Counted from the first letter of the stretch, positions 1-7,723 are shown. The stretch: 15,863 bases of DNA from Alphaproteobacteria bacterium (GCA_028284025.1 JANQSM010000053.1:1-15863); one strand, 5' to 3'. Notes: generated by a model not told the origin, from the sequence alone. Numbers and translations are program-made.

Positions 1-1455
1 ATCACGGGTGCCATGGTACAGTGGAATTTTGATATGAGTGATTTCCCGGTGAAAGTCAAAGTGATCCAGAGTTTTTTCAATCGCATCATTGCTTTGAACT
101 ACCAGCAGAAAATTGTCATCCGGATTGGCTGCAAGATGATCAACAGTTTGAATTCCATCCGGGCGGGGGCGAGCATAAAAACTGATTGCTGATGCCATGA
201 TCGGCGTTTCAGCCAAGATTTCAGTATCCGGATAAACAGCCCAATTGGCAGAAACTTCATAGGACAGGGCTTTCCATCCGCGAGCCGAATAAAACGGATC
301 TGTTGCCTGGCTGCGCTCCACTCCAAACGCAGGTAAGGCATAATCATAATTATAAAAATAAATCGTAGTGGCCAGATTTAAAAACACTGCAATATAGATG
401 AATCGTGGATGATGGATGCGATACAGCCAGCTGCAAAACAATATTGCCAGGGGGATGGCATAATAAGGTGTTGGGGTAAAGTCATAACCACCGATTAAAA
501 TAGTGGCCAGCAGTAACAAGACGGGTGGAATTAAAAAGCAAAACAAAAATTTGCCATTCGCAGTATGGCGCCATTTTTTATGAATGGCGAGGGCTGTTAT
601 CAACGCAGCAAACAAAAACGGGCCGATGGTCAGAATCTGGTTTTCAACTAAATGTTCCAATGTTTGTGGGCGAAATAATCCGGAAAATGGCCCATAGATG
701 GCATCAATGTCAAAATTCTCGATGATTGGTAAATAGGAAAGCAGGGCGTACAAAATCAAAATGACAGCTGTGCTTAATCCCAGTTTTTTTATCAAAGACC
801 AGGGAAATTTCCTGCGTTTGCGCTTGTCGCGACTCTCCAGCCAAAGATAAAGGCCTGCTCCAATCAGAAAGATAAAGAATGAGGTCGTCATTAATAAACC
901 GACCAGCAAAATCAGAAAGCTGGCAGCCCAGTATTTGGGGGTGTTGTGTTGTAAGGTTTCATAAAATACCAGCAGCCCTGCCGCCCACAAAAAGTACCCC
1001 CAGACTTCGTGTGAAATGTTTGTACTCATCAGGGTGGCTGCAGGTAGAGTAGCGACCATTACTGCAACCCAGAAGGCTGGTTCCAGTTCCATCATTTTGC
1101 AGGCTAACCGGAAACTGCACAGAGCAGCTCCGGCTAAACAAAATGGAGTAAAAAGCCGTGCACCCAATTCACTTTCCCCAAACAGGGTCATGGAAAAATC
1201 CATTATTAAAGTGATCAGCGGTAAACCCGCTAAATGGTATGTGTTCTGGTATAAAATTTGCCAGTAATTTAATTCATGTACATACAAAGAATAAGGCTCA
1301 GCTGCCAGATATTGAATCTGTACAAAAATAATAGCCAACAGCACAAGCCCCAGCATACCAAAGTTATATGGTTGGGTTAAAAAGGGGCTGTTTTGAAAAT
1401 TATGCAGCCTGTTTTTGAGTGTGTCGATCTTCAACCTGAGCGATGCGAAGGACAT
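1..1455 (-). CDS. GT39/PMT-like multi-pass membrane glycosyltransferase, 3' end beyond the left edge
   Basis: The frame is open from the window edge to an ATG at 1455, giving 485 residues without a stop. The ATG has a strong Shine-Dalgarno (AAGGGAG, 6 nt upstream) inside the end of pyk, so the two genes overlap by 56 bp and are probably co-transcribed. The protein has a short basic N-terminus, a first membrane helix around residues 34-50, then many hydrophobic helices. The first outer loop reads HELNYW at 60-65, followed by GLPL and LFGESELGAR, which matches the first loop of GT-C enzymes of the ArnT/PMT type (normally DExxYW). A soluble tail has SFYARPRPDG near 425-434, also typical. Family members transfer sugars from polyprenyl-phosphate donors to lipid or protein on the periplasmic side. 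Donor and acceptor cannot be told. The usual catalytic Asp of DE is His here. Confidence 0.75.
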   Translation of the reverse strand, partial: MSFASLRLKIDTLKNRLHNFQNSPFLTQPYNFGMLGLVLLAIIFVQIQYLAAEPYSLYVHELNYWQILYQNTYHLAGLPLITLIMDFSMTLFGESELGARLFTPFCLAGAALCSFRLACKMMELEPAFWVAVMVATLPAATLMSTNISHEVWGYFLWAAGLLVFYETLQHNTPKYWAASFLILLVGLLMTTSFFIFLIGAGLYLWLESRDKRKRRKFPWSLIKKLGLSTAVILILYALLSYLPIIENFDIDAIYGPFSGLFRPQTLEHLVENQILTIGPFLFAALITALAIHKKWRHTANGKFLFCFLIPPVLLLLATILIGGYDFTPTPYYAIPLAILFCSWLYRIHHPRFIYIAVFLNLATTIYFYNYDYALPAFGVERSQATDPFYSARGWKALSYEVSANWAVYPDTEILAETPIMASAISFYARPRPDGIQTVDHLAANPDDNFLLVVQSNDAIEKTLDHFDFHREITHIKIPLYHGTRD

Positions 1456-2842
1456 TGGTGGCTCCCTTGGTTCCAAAAGGTGTTCCGGCAATAATCACAA
1501 TACTTTCTTCCTGTTTGGCGAATTCTTGTTCATAAGCCACGTGGCAGGCAATGTCGATCATTTCATCAAAGGTACGGGCATCGTGCGTGTGAACGGAATG
1601 CACCCCCCATACCAGTGATAAATACCTGGCGGTGCGAATATCTCCTGTGATTCCTAAAATCGGGGCGGTGGGACGTTGGCGGGCAGCAGTAACGGCAGTG
1701 CCACCGGATGTCGTGTAAGTGACAATTGCCCTGGCTTCGATGGATTTAGCAGCACTGCTGGCGGAAAGTGTGATGGCATCTGGCTCAGTGTGCCGGTTAT
1801 CCACCCCAAAAGCATGCATAATCGCGCGGTACACTTCATCCTTTTCAACACTGGTAATGATTTTATCCATCATTTCCACTGATTCCATCGGGTAATTCCC
1901 GGCAGCTGTTTCTTCGGATAACATTACGGCGTCTGCTCCTTCATAAATGGCATTAGCCACATCGGAAGCTTCCGCACGGGTTGGTGGCGGGGCGCGGACC
2001 ATTGAATCCAACATCTGGGTGGCGACAATCACGGGCTTTCCTTGTTCGCGAGCAGCGCGGACAATCATTTTTTGCAATGGGGGAACGTCCTGGGCTGGAA
2101 TTTCCACCCCTAGATCACCACGGGCAATCATGATGCCATCGGACAGTTCAATCAGTTTATCCAGGTGTTTGACAATACTTGGCTTTTCTAGTTTTGTGAT
2201 GATCTTGGCGCGGCCATCAATTAAATTTTTGGCTTCTATAATGTCTTCCGGGCGCTGTACGAAAGAAAGGGCAACCCAGTCCACACCTAAGTCCAGGGCG
2301 AAAGCCATGTCTCTTTTGTCTTTGTCCGTCAATGCGGTCAGCGGTAGAGAGATTTTAGGAACATTCACGCCTTTAAAACTGGTCAGCCGTCCACCATACG
2401 CGACGGTGGTTTCAATTTTTTCTTGGGTAACAGCCTCAATATTCAACCTGATTTTCCCATCAAAAATCAGCAGTTCGTCCCCTACATTCAATGCCTCAAA
2501 CAATTCAGGATGAGGCAGAAAGGCGCGCGTTTCATCCCCATCTTCATCATTTTTGTCTAGGACAAATTTTTCCCCGGTTTTTAAGAACACGTCCTGGTCT
2601 TTTAATTTTCCAATACGCAGTTTTGGCCCCTGTAGGTCGGCAATAATTCCAATCGGGCGGTCAAATTCTTTTTCTGCCTTGCGAATATGTTCATAAATCT
2701 GCTGATGATCTTCGTGGCTGCCATGGCTGAAGTTTAGGCGAAAGGAATCTACACCAGCCTTAAAAAGCTCTGCGATTTTTTCATATGTATTTGAGGATGG
2801 CCCCAACGTCGCAACAATCTTGGCAAAGCGATAACGTCTCAT
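1400..2842 (-). CDS. pyk: Pyruvate kinase
   Basis: The 480-residue product has the normal length for bacterial pyruvate kinase, which makes pyruvate and ATP from phosphoenolpyruvate and ADP in the last step of glycolysis. Visible motifs are KIVATLGPSS (8-17), the nucleotide and PEP-binding FRLNFSHGS (34-42), ADLQGPKLR (68-76), the signature ITKLEK (215-220, normally I-x-K-I-E), RGDLGVEIP (241-249), and QMLDSM..PPPTRAEASDVANAI (276-299). The metal and phosphate loop reads MLSEETAAG, where many enzymes have MLSGETA. The ATG has an AAAGGA ribosome site 5 nt upstream. It is divergent from the amidohydrolase gene at 2949 and overlaps the glycosyltransferase gene at its 3' end. The long open frame antisense to it is a shadow. 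Confidence 0.97.
   Translation of the reverse strand: MRRYRFAKIVATLGPSSNTYEKIAELFKAGVDSFRLNFSHGSHEDHQQIYEHIRKAEKEFDRPIGIIADLQGPKLRIGKLKDQDVFLKTGEKFVLDKNDEDGDETRAFLPHPELFEALNVGDELLIFDGKIRLNIEAVTQEKIETTVAYGGRLTSFKGVNVPKISLPLTALTDKDKRDMAFALDLGVDWVALSFVQRPEDIIEAKNLIDGRAKIITKLEKPSIVKHLDKLIELSDGIMIARGDLGVEIPAQDVPPLQKMIVRAAREQGKPVIVATQMLDSMVRAPPPTRAEASDVANAIYEGADAVMLSEETAAGNYPMESVEMMDKIITSVEKDEVYRAIMHAFGVDNRHTEPDAITLSASSAAKSIEARAIVTYTTSGGTAVTAARQRPTAPILGITGDIRTARYLSLVWGVHSVHTHDARTFDEMIDIACHVAYEQEFAKQEESIVIIAGTPFGTKGATNVLRIAQVEDRHTQKQAA
1462..1468 (-). promoter_or_regulatory. Ribosome binding site of the glycosyltransferase, inside pyk
   Basis: AAGGGAG on the minus strand lies 6 nt before the ATG at 1453-1455, within the pyk coding sequence. 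It decides the start of the downstream glycosyltransferase gene, whose next in-frame ATG is about 100 bp further in, at the edge of the first membrane helix. It implies coupled translation with pyk. Confidence 0.6.
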
Positions 2843-2878
2843 ATTTTTCCTTTAAATCTGTGTTTATTAATGTATTTT

Positions 2879-2893
2879 GTATCTTCAAGATAC
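2879..2893. promoter_or_regulatory. 15-bp near-perfect palindrome between divergent pyk and amidohydrolase genes
   Basis: GTATCTTCAAGATAC has two perfect 7-bp arms around one central base. It lies in the 106-bp region between the divergent starts of pyk (2842) and the gene at 2949. This is a good place for an operator acting on one or both promoters. It also overlaps a weak minus-strand promoter candidate (TTGAGT, 17 bp, TACATT). No regulator is identified. Confidence 0.4.
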
Positions 2894-2948
2894 TCAAATC
2901 GAGAGGCTCTGCCAATAGCCGTAATATAAAGATTGTATGAAAACATAA

Positions 2949-3713
2949 ATGATGTTGTTAAAACCCCATGAGCCAGCCCCTTACAGACTTCAAAATGAAG
3001 ATCTTCAAGCCCCTGCTGTGCTAATTTGTGACCATGCGGGTCGGTATATTCCTGAAAAACTGAATCAACTGGGTTTAAACGGTGAAGATCTTGAAAAACA
3101 TATTGCCTATGATATTGGTTCAGCACAATTGACAGATTTTTTAAGCAAAGACTTAAACCTTCCCGCCATTTACTGTGATTATTCCCGGTTGGTTATTGAT
3201 GTAAACCGCAAACCGGGTATAGCAGACTCTATCCCTGAAATCAGCGATCAAGTTCATATTCCAGGCAACAAGAATCTGCAGGAAGCCGAGATCCATGCTC
3301 GTCAGAACGAAATTTTCTGGCCCTATCACGAGCGAGTCACCCAACTGATTGAGCAAACTGAAAAGCATGACCCGGATTGCTTACTTTTATTTGTGCATTC
3401 GTTTACGCCAACGTTGAACGGGGCGCCACGCCCTTGGGAAATGGGGTTACTATGGGTTGGTGTAAACCAGGATGTAGATCAGTTTGCCGCCTGTCAGCGA
3501 GATTTACACCCCGACATTAATTTAGGGCTTAATGAGCCTTATGACGGGTTTGGTGGGTGCTATTTTTCTTTGTATGAGTACACATTTGTTAAAAAGCGCC
3601 GTTATTTGGTGATTGAAGTGCGCCAGGATCTTATTTCTTCCTCTGATGGGGTAAAAAAGATGGGTAAAATCCTCTCAAGTACATTAAAAGAGGCTTTTTT
3701 TAGAAAAACATAG
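2949..3713 (+). CDS. N-formylglutamate amidohydrolase family protein (COG3931-like)
   Basis: The 254-residue protein belongs to the N-formylglutamate amidohydrolase superfamily, zinc-dependent hydrolases that cleave N-acyl or amide bonds of glutamate-like substrates. Motifs in order are LICDHAGRYIP (25-35), HIAYDIG (51-57), YSRLVIDVNR (78-87), IPGN (104-107), FWPYHE (123-128), LFVHSFTP (147-154) and EPYDGFGG near 200. These correspond to the PHSG, DLNR, PYH, HSM and PF.GG motifs of the canonical enzyme at 5163, but in the divergent form typical of the second branch of the family. No signal peptide is seen, so it is likely cytoplasmic. The start is one of two adjacent ATGs (2949 or 2952), with no clear ribosome site. 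A possible -10 (TAATAT, 2922-2927) lies just upstream. It is followed in the same direction by the ybdK-like gene. The true substrate is unknown. Confidence 0.88.
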   Translation: MMLLKPHEPAPYRLQNEDLQAPAVLICDHAGRYIPEKLNQLGLNGEDLEKHIAYDIGSAQLTDFLSKDLNLPAIYCDYSRLVIDVNRKPGIADSIPEISDQVHIPGNKNLQEAEIHARQNEIFWPYHERVTQLIEQTEKHDPDCLLLFVHSFTPTLNGAPRPWEMGLLWVGVNQDVDQFAACQRDLHPDINLGLNEPYDGFGGCYFSLYEYTFVKKRRYLVIEVRQDLISSSDGVKKMGKILSSTLKEAFFRKT

Positions 3714-3742
3714 GGCTTTTCGTTTGAAAAAACCCTAATTTT
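3711..3742 (+). terminator. Short hairpin with T-rich tail overlapping the stop of the first amidohydrolase gene
   Basis: TAGGG (3711-3715, which includes the TAG stop) can pair with CCCTA (3733-3737), with a further TTTT/AAAA pairing inside, and is followed by ATTTT. It resembles a weak intrinsic terminator between the amidohydrolase and ybdK-like genes. The stem is short, so it may only attenuate transcription. Confidence 0.35.
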
Positions 3743-3784
3743 GCGATTAACTTTGGAACCTATACTAAATTAAGTGGATTAAGC

Positions 3785-4963
3785 ATGAAAAAATACCCTG
3801 AACCCAGTTATACCATTGGCATTGAAGAAGAATACATGTTGGTGGATGTCGTAACGCGCAACCTGCATGTAGATCCTGATCCGGGTCTGATGGAAGCTTG
3901 CCAAAGAGATTTGGGTGATCAGGTTAAGCCTGAATTTTTACGCCCACAAATGGAGGTTGGCACCAAGGTTTGTACTGACATTAAAGATGCGCGGCGTCAG
4001 CTATCTGCTTTGCGCAAATGTGTGATTGACCATGCGAAAAAGTATGAATTGGCACCGATTGCTGCTTCGACCCACCCTTTTGCTGAGTGGAATGACCAAT
4101 TGGTGACAGATCATGAAAGGTATTTAATGATTTTGCGTCTGTTGCGTGCACAAGCAACACGTTTGCTGGCTAACAGTATGCATGTTCATGTCGGGATTGA
4201 AGATAAAAATTTGCGTATTGAATTGATGAACCAGGTACGCTGCATGCTGCCCTTTGTTATGGCACTTACAACATCTTCCCCTTTCTGGCGGGGGATTGAT
4301 ACCGGTTTACAGAGTTTTCGATTGGGAATCTGGGGGGCATTCCCACGTACCGGCATGCCTGGTCATTTTGAAAGCTGGGATCAATTTGAAGACTATGTTG
4401 CGACTCTGCAAGAAGCAGGTGTAGTAAAGGATGGAACAGAAATTTGGTGGGATATTCGTCCACATGTGAAATTTCCGACATTGGAAATGCGTTTGTGTGA
4501 TATTTGCCCGGACATTGATGACAGCATGGCTGTGGCAGCTTTGTATATTTGTTTTATTAGGATGCTATACCATATGCCTTCAGCCAAGCGGGAAAAACTG
4601 GATTTGTCCCAAATGCTGATTAGTGAAAATCGTTGGCGCGGTCAGCGCTATGGCATTGATGGCAAGTATATCAGTTTCGGTGAGCGCAAGCAGGTGGAAT
4701 ACCGGAAACGCATTGTTGAGCTATTGGATGAATTGCAGGAACATGCCCAGGCTTTGAACTGTGTAGAGGAATTAAACCATGTTCATACGATTTTGAAACG
4801 CGGAACATCAGCTCATATTCAGCGCGATATCTATAAAAAAGCACGCGAAAACGGGGCGGATAATCAAAAAGCCATGATCAAAATGGTCGATTACTTGATT
4901 GAAACGACCGCCAGTGGTTTGGACGCAGCTGAAGAAAAATCCGTCAAAGTTGCTTCTGCTTAA
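3785..4963 (+). CDS. ybdK: Carboxylate-amine ligase, YbdK/GCS2 family (glutamate-cysteine ligase-like)
   Basis: The 392-residue protein is a full-length member of the GCS2 family, ATP-dependent enzymes that join a carboxylate (classically the gamma-carboxyl of glutamate) to an amine. Motifs are GIEEEYMLVD (12-21, metal and ATP binding), PEFLRPQMEVGT (49-60), MHVHVGI (132-138), SSPFWRGIDTGLQSFR (164-179), WWDIRPH....TLEMRLCD (221-239) and ENRWRGQRYG (281-290). All are close to the family consensus, so the enzyme is probably active. The E. coli homologue has weak glutamate-cysteine ligase activity and its real product is not settled. It lies 71 bp after the first amidohydrolase gene in the same direction. 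A TATACT hexamer at 3761-3766 could be a -10 for its own promoter, but no good -35 is seen. The C-terminal ~30 residues form a charged tail. Confidence 0.92.
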   Translation: MKKYPEPSYTIGIEEEYMLVDVVTRNLHVDPDPGLMEACQRDLGDQVKPEFLRPQMEVGTKVCTDIKDARRQLSALRKCVIDHAKKYELAPIAASTHPFAEWNDQLVTDHERYLMILRLLRAQATRLLANSMHVHVGIEDKNLRIELMNQVRCMLPFVMALTTSSPFWRGIDTGLQSFRLGIWGAFPRTGMPGHFESWDQFEDYVATLQEAGVVKDGTEIWWDIRPHVKFPTLEMRLCDICPDIDDSMAVAALYICFIRMLYHMPSAKREKLDLSQMLISENRWRGQRYGIDGKYISFGERKQVEYRKRIVELLDELQEHAQALNCVEELNHVHTILKRGTSAHIQRDIYKKARENGADNQKAMIKMVDYLIETTASGLDAAEEKSVKVASA

Positions 4964-4983
4964 GATCTGAGAGCAAAGAAAAC

Positions 4984-5013
4984 TTGATTCTTTTAGCATA
5001 GATGGCCTATAAA
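4984..5013 (+). promoter_or_regulatory. Likely sigma70-type promoter of the tRNA-Val gene
   Basis: TTGATT (4984-4989) and TATAAA (5008-5013) are separated by 18 bp. Transcription would start near 5020, about 15 bp before the tRNA. The same transcript could continue into the second amidohydrolase gene. Confidence 0.5.
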
Positions 5014-5034
5014 AACATTCCTATCCATTTAGGG

Positions 5035-5111
5035 GGGCGGTTAGCTCAGTTGGTTAGAGCGCCACGTTGACATCGTGGAGGTCGTTAGTTCGAATCTAAT
5101 ACCGCCCACCA
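5035..5111 (+). tRNA. tRNA-Val (anticodon GAC), CCA encoded
   Basis: The sequence folds into a full cloverleaf. The acceptor stem GGGCGGT pairs with ACCGCCC. The D arm is GCTC-AGTTGGTTA-GAGC. The anticodon stem CCACG/CGTGG carries the loop TTGACAT with anticodon GAC. The variable loop is AGGTC, and the T arm is GTTAG-TTCGAAT-CTAAT. The discriminator base A is followed by a genomically encoded CCA. GAC reads GTC and GTT valine codons. The gene sits between the ybdK-like gene and the second amidohydrolase, 51 bp ahead of the latter. Confidence 0.97.
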
Positions 5112-5162
5112 TCTTGTTAAGCTTTAAAAGTAAACTGTGTTAGGATGGCTGAAGGATTGTAT

Positions 5163-6026
5163 ATGGCCAATGTTTTAGACCCGCCACTGATTGAAGGTGA
5201 CATCCCTCTATTTAAGATTGCTTTGCCTGATTTGCAGACCGGACCAATCATCGCAGCCTCGCCTCATAGTGGGCAGGCTTTTCCTTCCAGTTTACAGCCC
5301 TTACTGGCGGTTTCTGAATCTGATATTCGCCAACAGATGGAAGATATATACGTAGATCAGCTTTTTGAAAGCATGCAAGATTTGGAAATTCCTTTTATTA
5401 CATCCAATATCACACGCGCTTATGTGGATTTAAACCGCGCGTCAGATGAGTTAGACCCGGAAATAATTACGGGGGAACTGCCCTCTAACACAAATACTCA
5501 AAGTACACGGGTTCAGGCCGGGCATGGTGTTATTCCACGTCGATTGAATAATGGAAAGAATATATATAAAAATCAGCTACCGGTTGAGGCAGTGATTCAA
5601 CGTATCGAAAACTGTCATAGACCCTATCATGCAGCAGTGACAGAGCTGATTCATCGCACGCAGAAACGATTTGGAAAATGTATTTTGATAGATTGTCATT
5701 CCATGGCTTCTTGTTATAGCGATGTAGAAATTTCTGCTGATATTGTGCTGGGAGATAATTTTGGCACTTCTTGTGATTTGGCTACGATACAAACTCTATT
5801 CCAGCTATTTGAAGAAGCCGGATTTAAGGTAGCCCGCAATGAGCCGTTTGCCGGTGGATACACAACCCAGCATTATGCAAACCCCGAAAAAGGGGTGCAA
5901 GTTCTTCAGATTGAAATCAATCGCCGATTATATATAGAAGGAGAAACTTTGCATAAGAGCGAGCAATTTTCAAAGCTTCAAACCCAAATAAAGCAGATTT
6001 TACAACAGCTAACAACAATCCTTTAG
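5163..6026 (+). CDS. N-formylglutamate amidohydrolase (canonical FGase/HutG-type fold)
   Basis: The 287-residue protein carries the whole motif set of N-formylglutamate amidohydrolase, which releases formate from N-formyl-L-glutamate, classically at the end of one histidine degradation route. Motifs are ASPHSGQAFP (32-41, metal His), MEDIYVDQLF (59-68), RAYVDLNRA (85-93), GVIPRR (122-127), RPYH (153-156), LIDCHSM (175-181), DIVLGDNFGTSC (193-204), NEPFAGGYTTQHY (226-238) and VLQIEINRRLYI (247-258). An ATG at 5145 is in frame, but the ATG at 5163 has a proper ribosome site (GAAGG, 7 nt upstream), so that start is chosen. No histidine degradation genes are visible nearby, so the substrate may differ. 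The stop codon TAG interlocks with the stop of the convergent gene at 6023 (4-bp overlap). Confidence 0.9.
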   Translation: MANVLDPPLIEGDIPLFKIALPDLQTGPIIAASPHSGQAFPSSLQPLLAVSESDIRQQMEDIYVDQLFESMQDLEIPFITSNITRAYVDLNRASDELDPEIITGELPSNTNTQSTRVQAGHGVIPRRLNNGKNIYKNQLPVEAVIQRIENCHRPYHAAVTELIHRTQKRFGKCILIDCHSMASCYSDVEISADIVLGDNFGTSCDLATIQTLFQLFEEAGFKVARNEPFAGGYTTQHYANPEKGVQVLQIEINRRLYIEGETLHKSEQFSKLQTQIKQILQQLTTIL

Positions 6027-6787
6027 CGTTGGTGCATCATATCATTATAAGCTTTGTTGAGTCGATCAGATTGTGGTGAGGTTAATACAATTGACGGAAC
6101 AAAAGCATCTTTGTCGCCGTCATAACGAGGGATCATACGGATTATACCAGCTCGTGTCGCTGATAGCCTTTCGTGAGTTTCGCGCGCTTCTTCAACAAGC
6201 ATGTCCTCTCTGCTTTCCAGAATTTCATAAATGCCTGGATCCAGACTTAACAATTCAGGTGGTAAATTATTTTTTTGTCGAAATTGCTCAATTCTTGAAA
6301 ATCGACTGATGAGAGCCACAAGTTTCTGAAGTCTAGGAAGAATTTCGGCAGTAAGGATATTTCTATTTTCGTCTGATATACCAAAGTTATTCAGCAGGCC
6401 ACCCTCGCACCGCAGGGGATGCGGAAAAGTTTCATGAGTGAAATAAATAATAAAATTTAAAATAGCCTGTTTTTGTTCGGGGGAGAGCACAGCTGCTGAC
6501 TCATCGTCCTTATTGGCATCAGAAATAGCCTTCACACACATTTGCGACATGGTATTCAGGCGTCTCAGGCTTTCATTACGTTTTTTAGGAGAAAACAAGT
6601 TTGCAAGATGTTCCCGCTGTACTTGCACTTTCATGTTTGCGCCACTGCGGGGGGTATGTTCATCTGTATAGGTAATATGGTCGCCTAAGATCCATCTAAG
6701 GGCTTCAACAGATGCCACAACCGAAACTTCATGGTAAACATGGCATTGTAGAAGAACTTTTTTAGAGAATGGACGCGTTTCTCTCAT
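6023..6787 (-). CDS. Hypothetical protein, 254 residues, soluble and mainly helical
   Basis: I do not recognise this family. The open frame is complete, and its ATG has an AAGG ribosome site about 7 nt upstream (GTAAGGTTTTTGCATG). It has no signal peptide and no membrane segment. The composition (many charged residues, Leu, Ile, Asn) and heptad-like stretches around residues 120-200 suggest an alpha-helical cytoplasmic protein. The N-terminal third contains a short more beta-like part (KVLLQCHVYHEVSVVASVEAL). It is convergent with the amidohydrolase gene, the two stops being interleaved in TTTAG, and divergent from the lytic transglycosylase gene across 287 bp. It could be an accessory or regulatory gene of the secretion region, but nothing in the sequence proves this. 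Confidence 0.7.
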   Translation of the reverse strand: MRETRPFSKKVLLQCHVYHEVSVVASVEALRWILGDHITYTDEHTPRSGANMKVQVQREHLANLFSPKKRNESLRRLNTMSQMCVKAISDANKDDESAAVLSPEQKQAILNFIIYFTHETFPHPLRCEGGLLNNFGISDENRNILTAEILPRLQKLVALISRFSRIEQFRQKNNLPPELLSLDPGIYEILESREDMLVEEARETHERLSATRAGIIRMIPRYDGDKDAFVPSIVLTSPQSDRLNKAYNDMMHQR

Positions 6788-7074
6788 GCAAAAACCTTAC
6801 CCTGTTTTCTTCTTTTATTACCCCAAAGATCACAGAAATATTATTGTATGTCAAGCATTTGTGTATTTGCATACCATATGCTGAGAACTCATTCGTAAAA
6901 AATAGTGTGGCGAGATCGCGCCATAGCTTTGTTGTTTTATGAGTATGGGTGATAAATCCCTCTAAAAAAGCTTCGACGGGGTGACGCTTTTTGTTATTGT
7001 ACAGTCCCGTCGGGCTTTTACCGGGGGGCTTCGTTAACTTTTCCCTAACGAAAATCTTGATAAAATAGGGTGTT
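6788..7074. other. Divergent intergenic region between the hypothetical gene and the lytic transglycosylase gene
   Basis: No gene is supported in these 287 bp. The region holds several inverted repeats. One is GCATACCATATGC at 6869-6881 (5-bp arms). Another is CGACGGG (6974-6980) with CCCGTCG (7006-7012), separated by 25 bases. The third is TTCGTTA/TAACGAA at 7030-7052. A perfect minus-strand TTGACA (6849-6854) is a possible -35 for the hypothetical gene, but no good -10 lies at the right distance. Confidence 0.4.
7030..7052. promoter_or_regulatory. Inverted repeat TTCGTTA-N9-TAACGAA upstream of the lytic transglycosylase
   Basis: Two perfect 7-bp arms, 9 bp apart, end 22 bp before the ATG at 7075. 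The half-site CGTTA/TAACG recurs in the palindrome just upstream of virD4 (9769-9780). The position fits an operator or a 5' leader hairpin. Confidence 0.35.
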
Positions 7075-7719
7075 ATGAAAAAAGTCAGGAATATCACAAT
7101 ATTAGCAATATGCCTTTTGGTGTTTGGCTTTTTGCCGGCACAGGCACAGGATATACCTCTTGCTGACACATCTCTTTGCCAGGCCGAAATTGACCAGGTT
7201 GAAAAAGGATCACGCATTCCCGCACAAATGCTGAAAGCAATTTCCATGGTGGAATCTGGCCGTTGGGATAAAAAGGCCAAGCGCATTGTGCCTTGGCCGT
7301 GGACAGTAATGGCCCGTGGCGAAGGCAAGTTTTTTGAAAACCGTCATCAGGCTATCAACTATGTCAAAGGCTTGCTGATGGCTGGGATCAGAAATATTGA
7401 TATCGGCTGTATGCAAATTAACTGGCAGTATCATGGAGATAAATTTCCATCTATTGAGTCCATGTTTGAACCACAATACAATGTGCGCTATGCCGCAAAA
7501 TTCCTGATAGATTTGAAGGAAACGCACAGATCCTGGACTCAGGCCATTGCCCATTACCATTCCAGCACAACCAAGTTTAACCGCCCTTATAAAAAACGGG
7601 TATTTGATAGCTGGTCAACTGCGCGAAAACAAGCTTATGAAGATCGCCGCCGACAGGTTTTGGCCAATTACCTTAAGCGCAAGCAAGAGCGCGCCCAAGT
7701 CACCAGTAGCGTGAATTAA
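7075..7719 (+). CDS. Secreted lytic transglycosylase (SLT/VirB1-like)
   Basis: The 214-residue protein starts with a cleavable signal peptide (1-25, ending AQAQ). An SLT domain follows, with catalytic Glu60 in ISMVESG, the substrate-cleft motif GCMQINW (111-117), and AIAHYHSS (157-164) in the place of the usual A..YN.G. Such enzymes cleave the MurNAc-GlcNAc bond in the periplasm and open the wall for envelope-spanning machines. It has an AGGG ribosome site 4 nt before the ATG. It is the only plus-strand gene of the secretion region and converges on virD4 with a 4-bp gap, so VirB1-like service to the type IV secretion system is a reasonable inference. The C-terminal 45 residues are basic and rich in Arg, Lys and Gln. 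Related alphaproteobacterial proteins also serve other machines. Confidence 0.85.
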   Translation: MKKVRNITILAICLLVFGFLPAQAQDIPLADTSLCQAEIDQVEKGSRIPAQMLKAISMVESGRWDKKAKRIVPWPWTVMARGEGKFFENRHQAINYVKGLLMAGIRNIDIGCMQINWQYHGDKFPSIESMFEPQYNVRYAAKFLIDLKETHRSWTQAIAHYHSSTTKFNRPYKKRVFDSWSTARKQAYEDRRRQVLANYLKRKQERAQVTSSVN

Positions 7720-7723
7720 AAAC

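Noticed and set aside
1947..2513. 188-residue plus-strand open frame antisense to pyk
   Set aside because: It lies wholly inside the well-conserved pyruvate kinase gene, and its protein shows low-complexity Ser/Ile/Arg composition without motifs, so it is a shadow.
5035..5111. tRNA-Val as an integration (att) site for a genomic island holding the secretion genes
   Set aside because: No second copy of the tRNA 3' end and no integrase were seen in the window, and ordinary metabolic genes lie on both sides of the tRNA.
6974..7012. CGACGGG/CCCGTCG inverted repeat as an intrinsic terminator
   Set aside because: The loop is 25 bases long, and no gene ends nearby in the direction that would need it.
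7061..7066. TAAAAT as a -10 for the lytic transglycosylase gene
   Set aside because: Transcription would begin within a few bases of the ATG and would exclude the AGGG ribosome site; no suitable -35 lies upstream.
6762..7328. 188-residue minus-strand open frame across the divergent region and the lytic transglycosylase
   Set aside because: It overlaps the signal peptide and catalytic Glu region of a convincing SLT gene on the other strand and the start of the 254-residue gene; no ribosome site or domain is seen.
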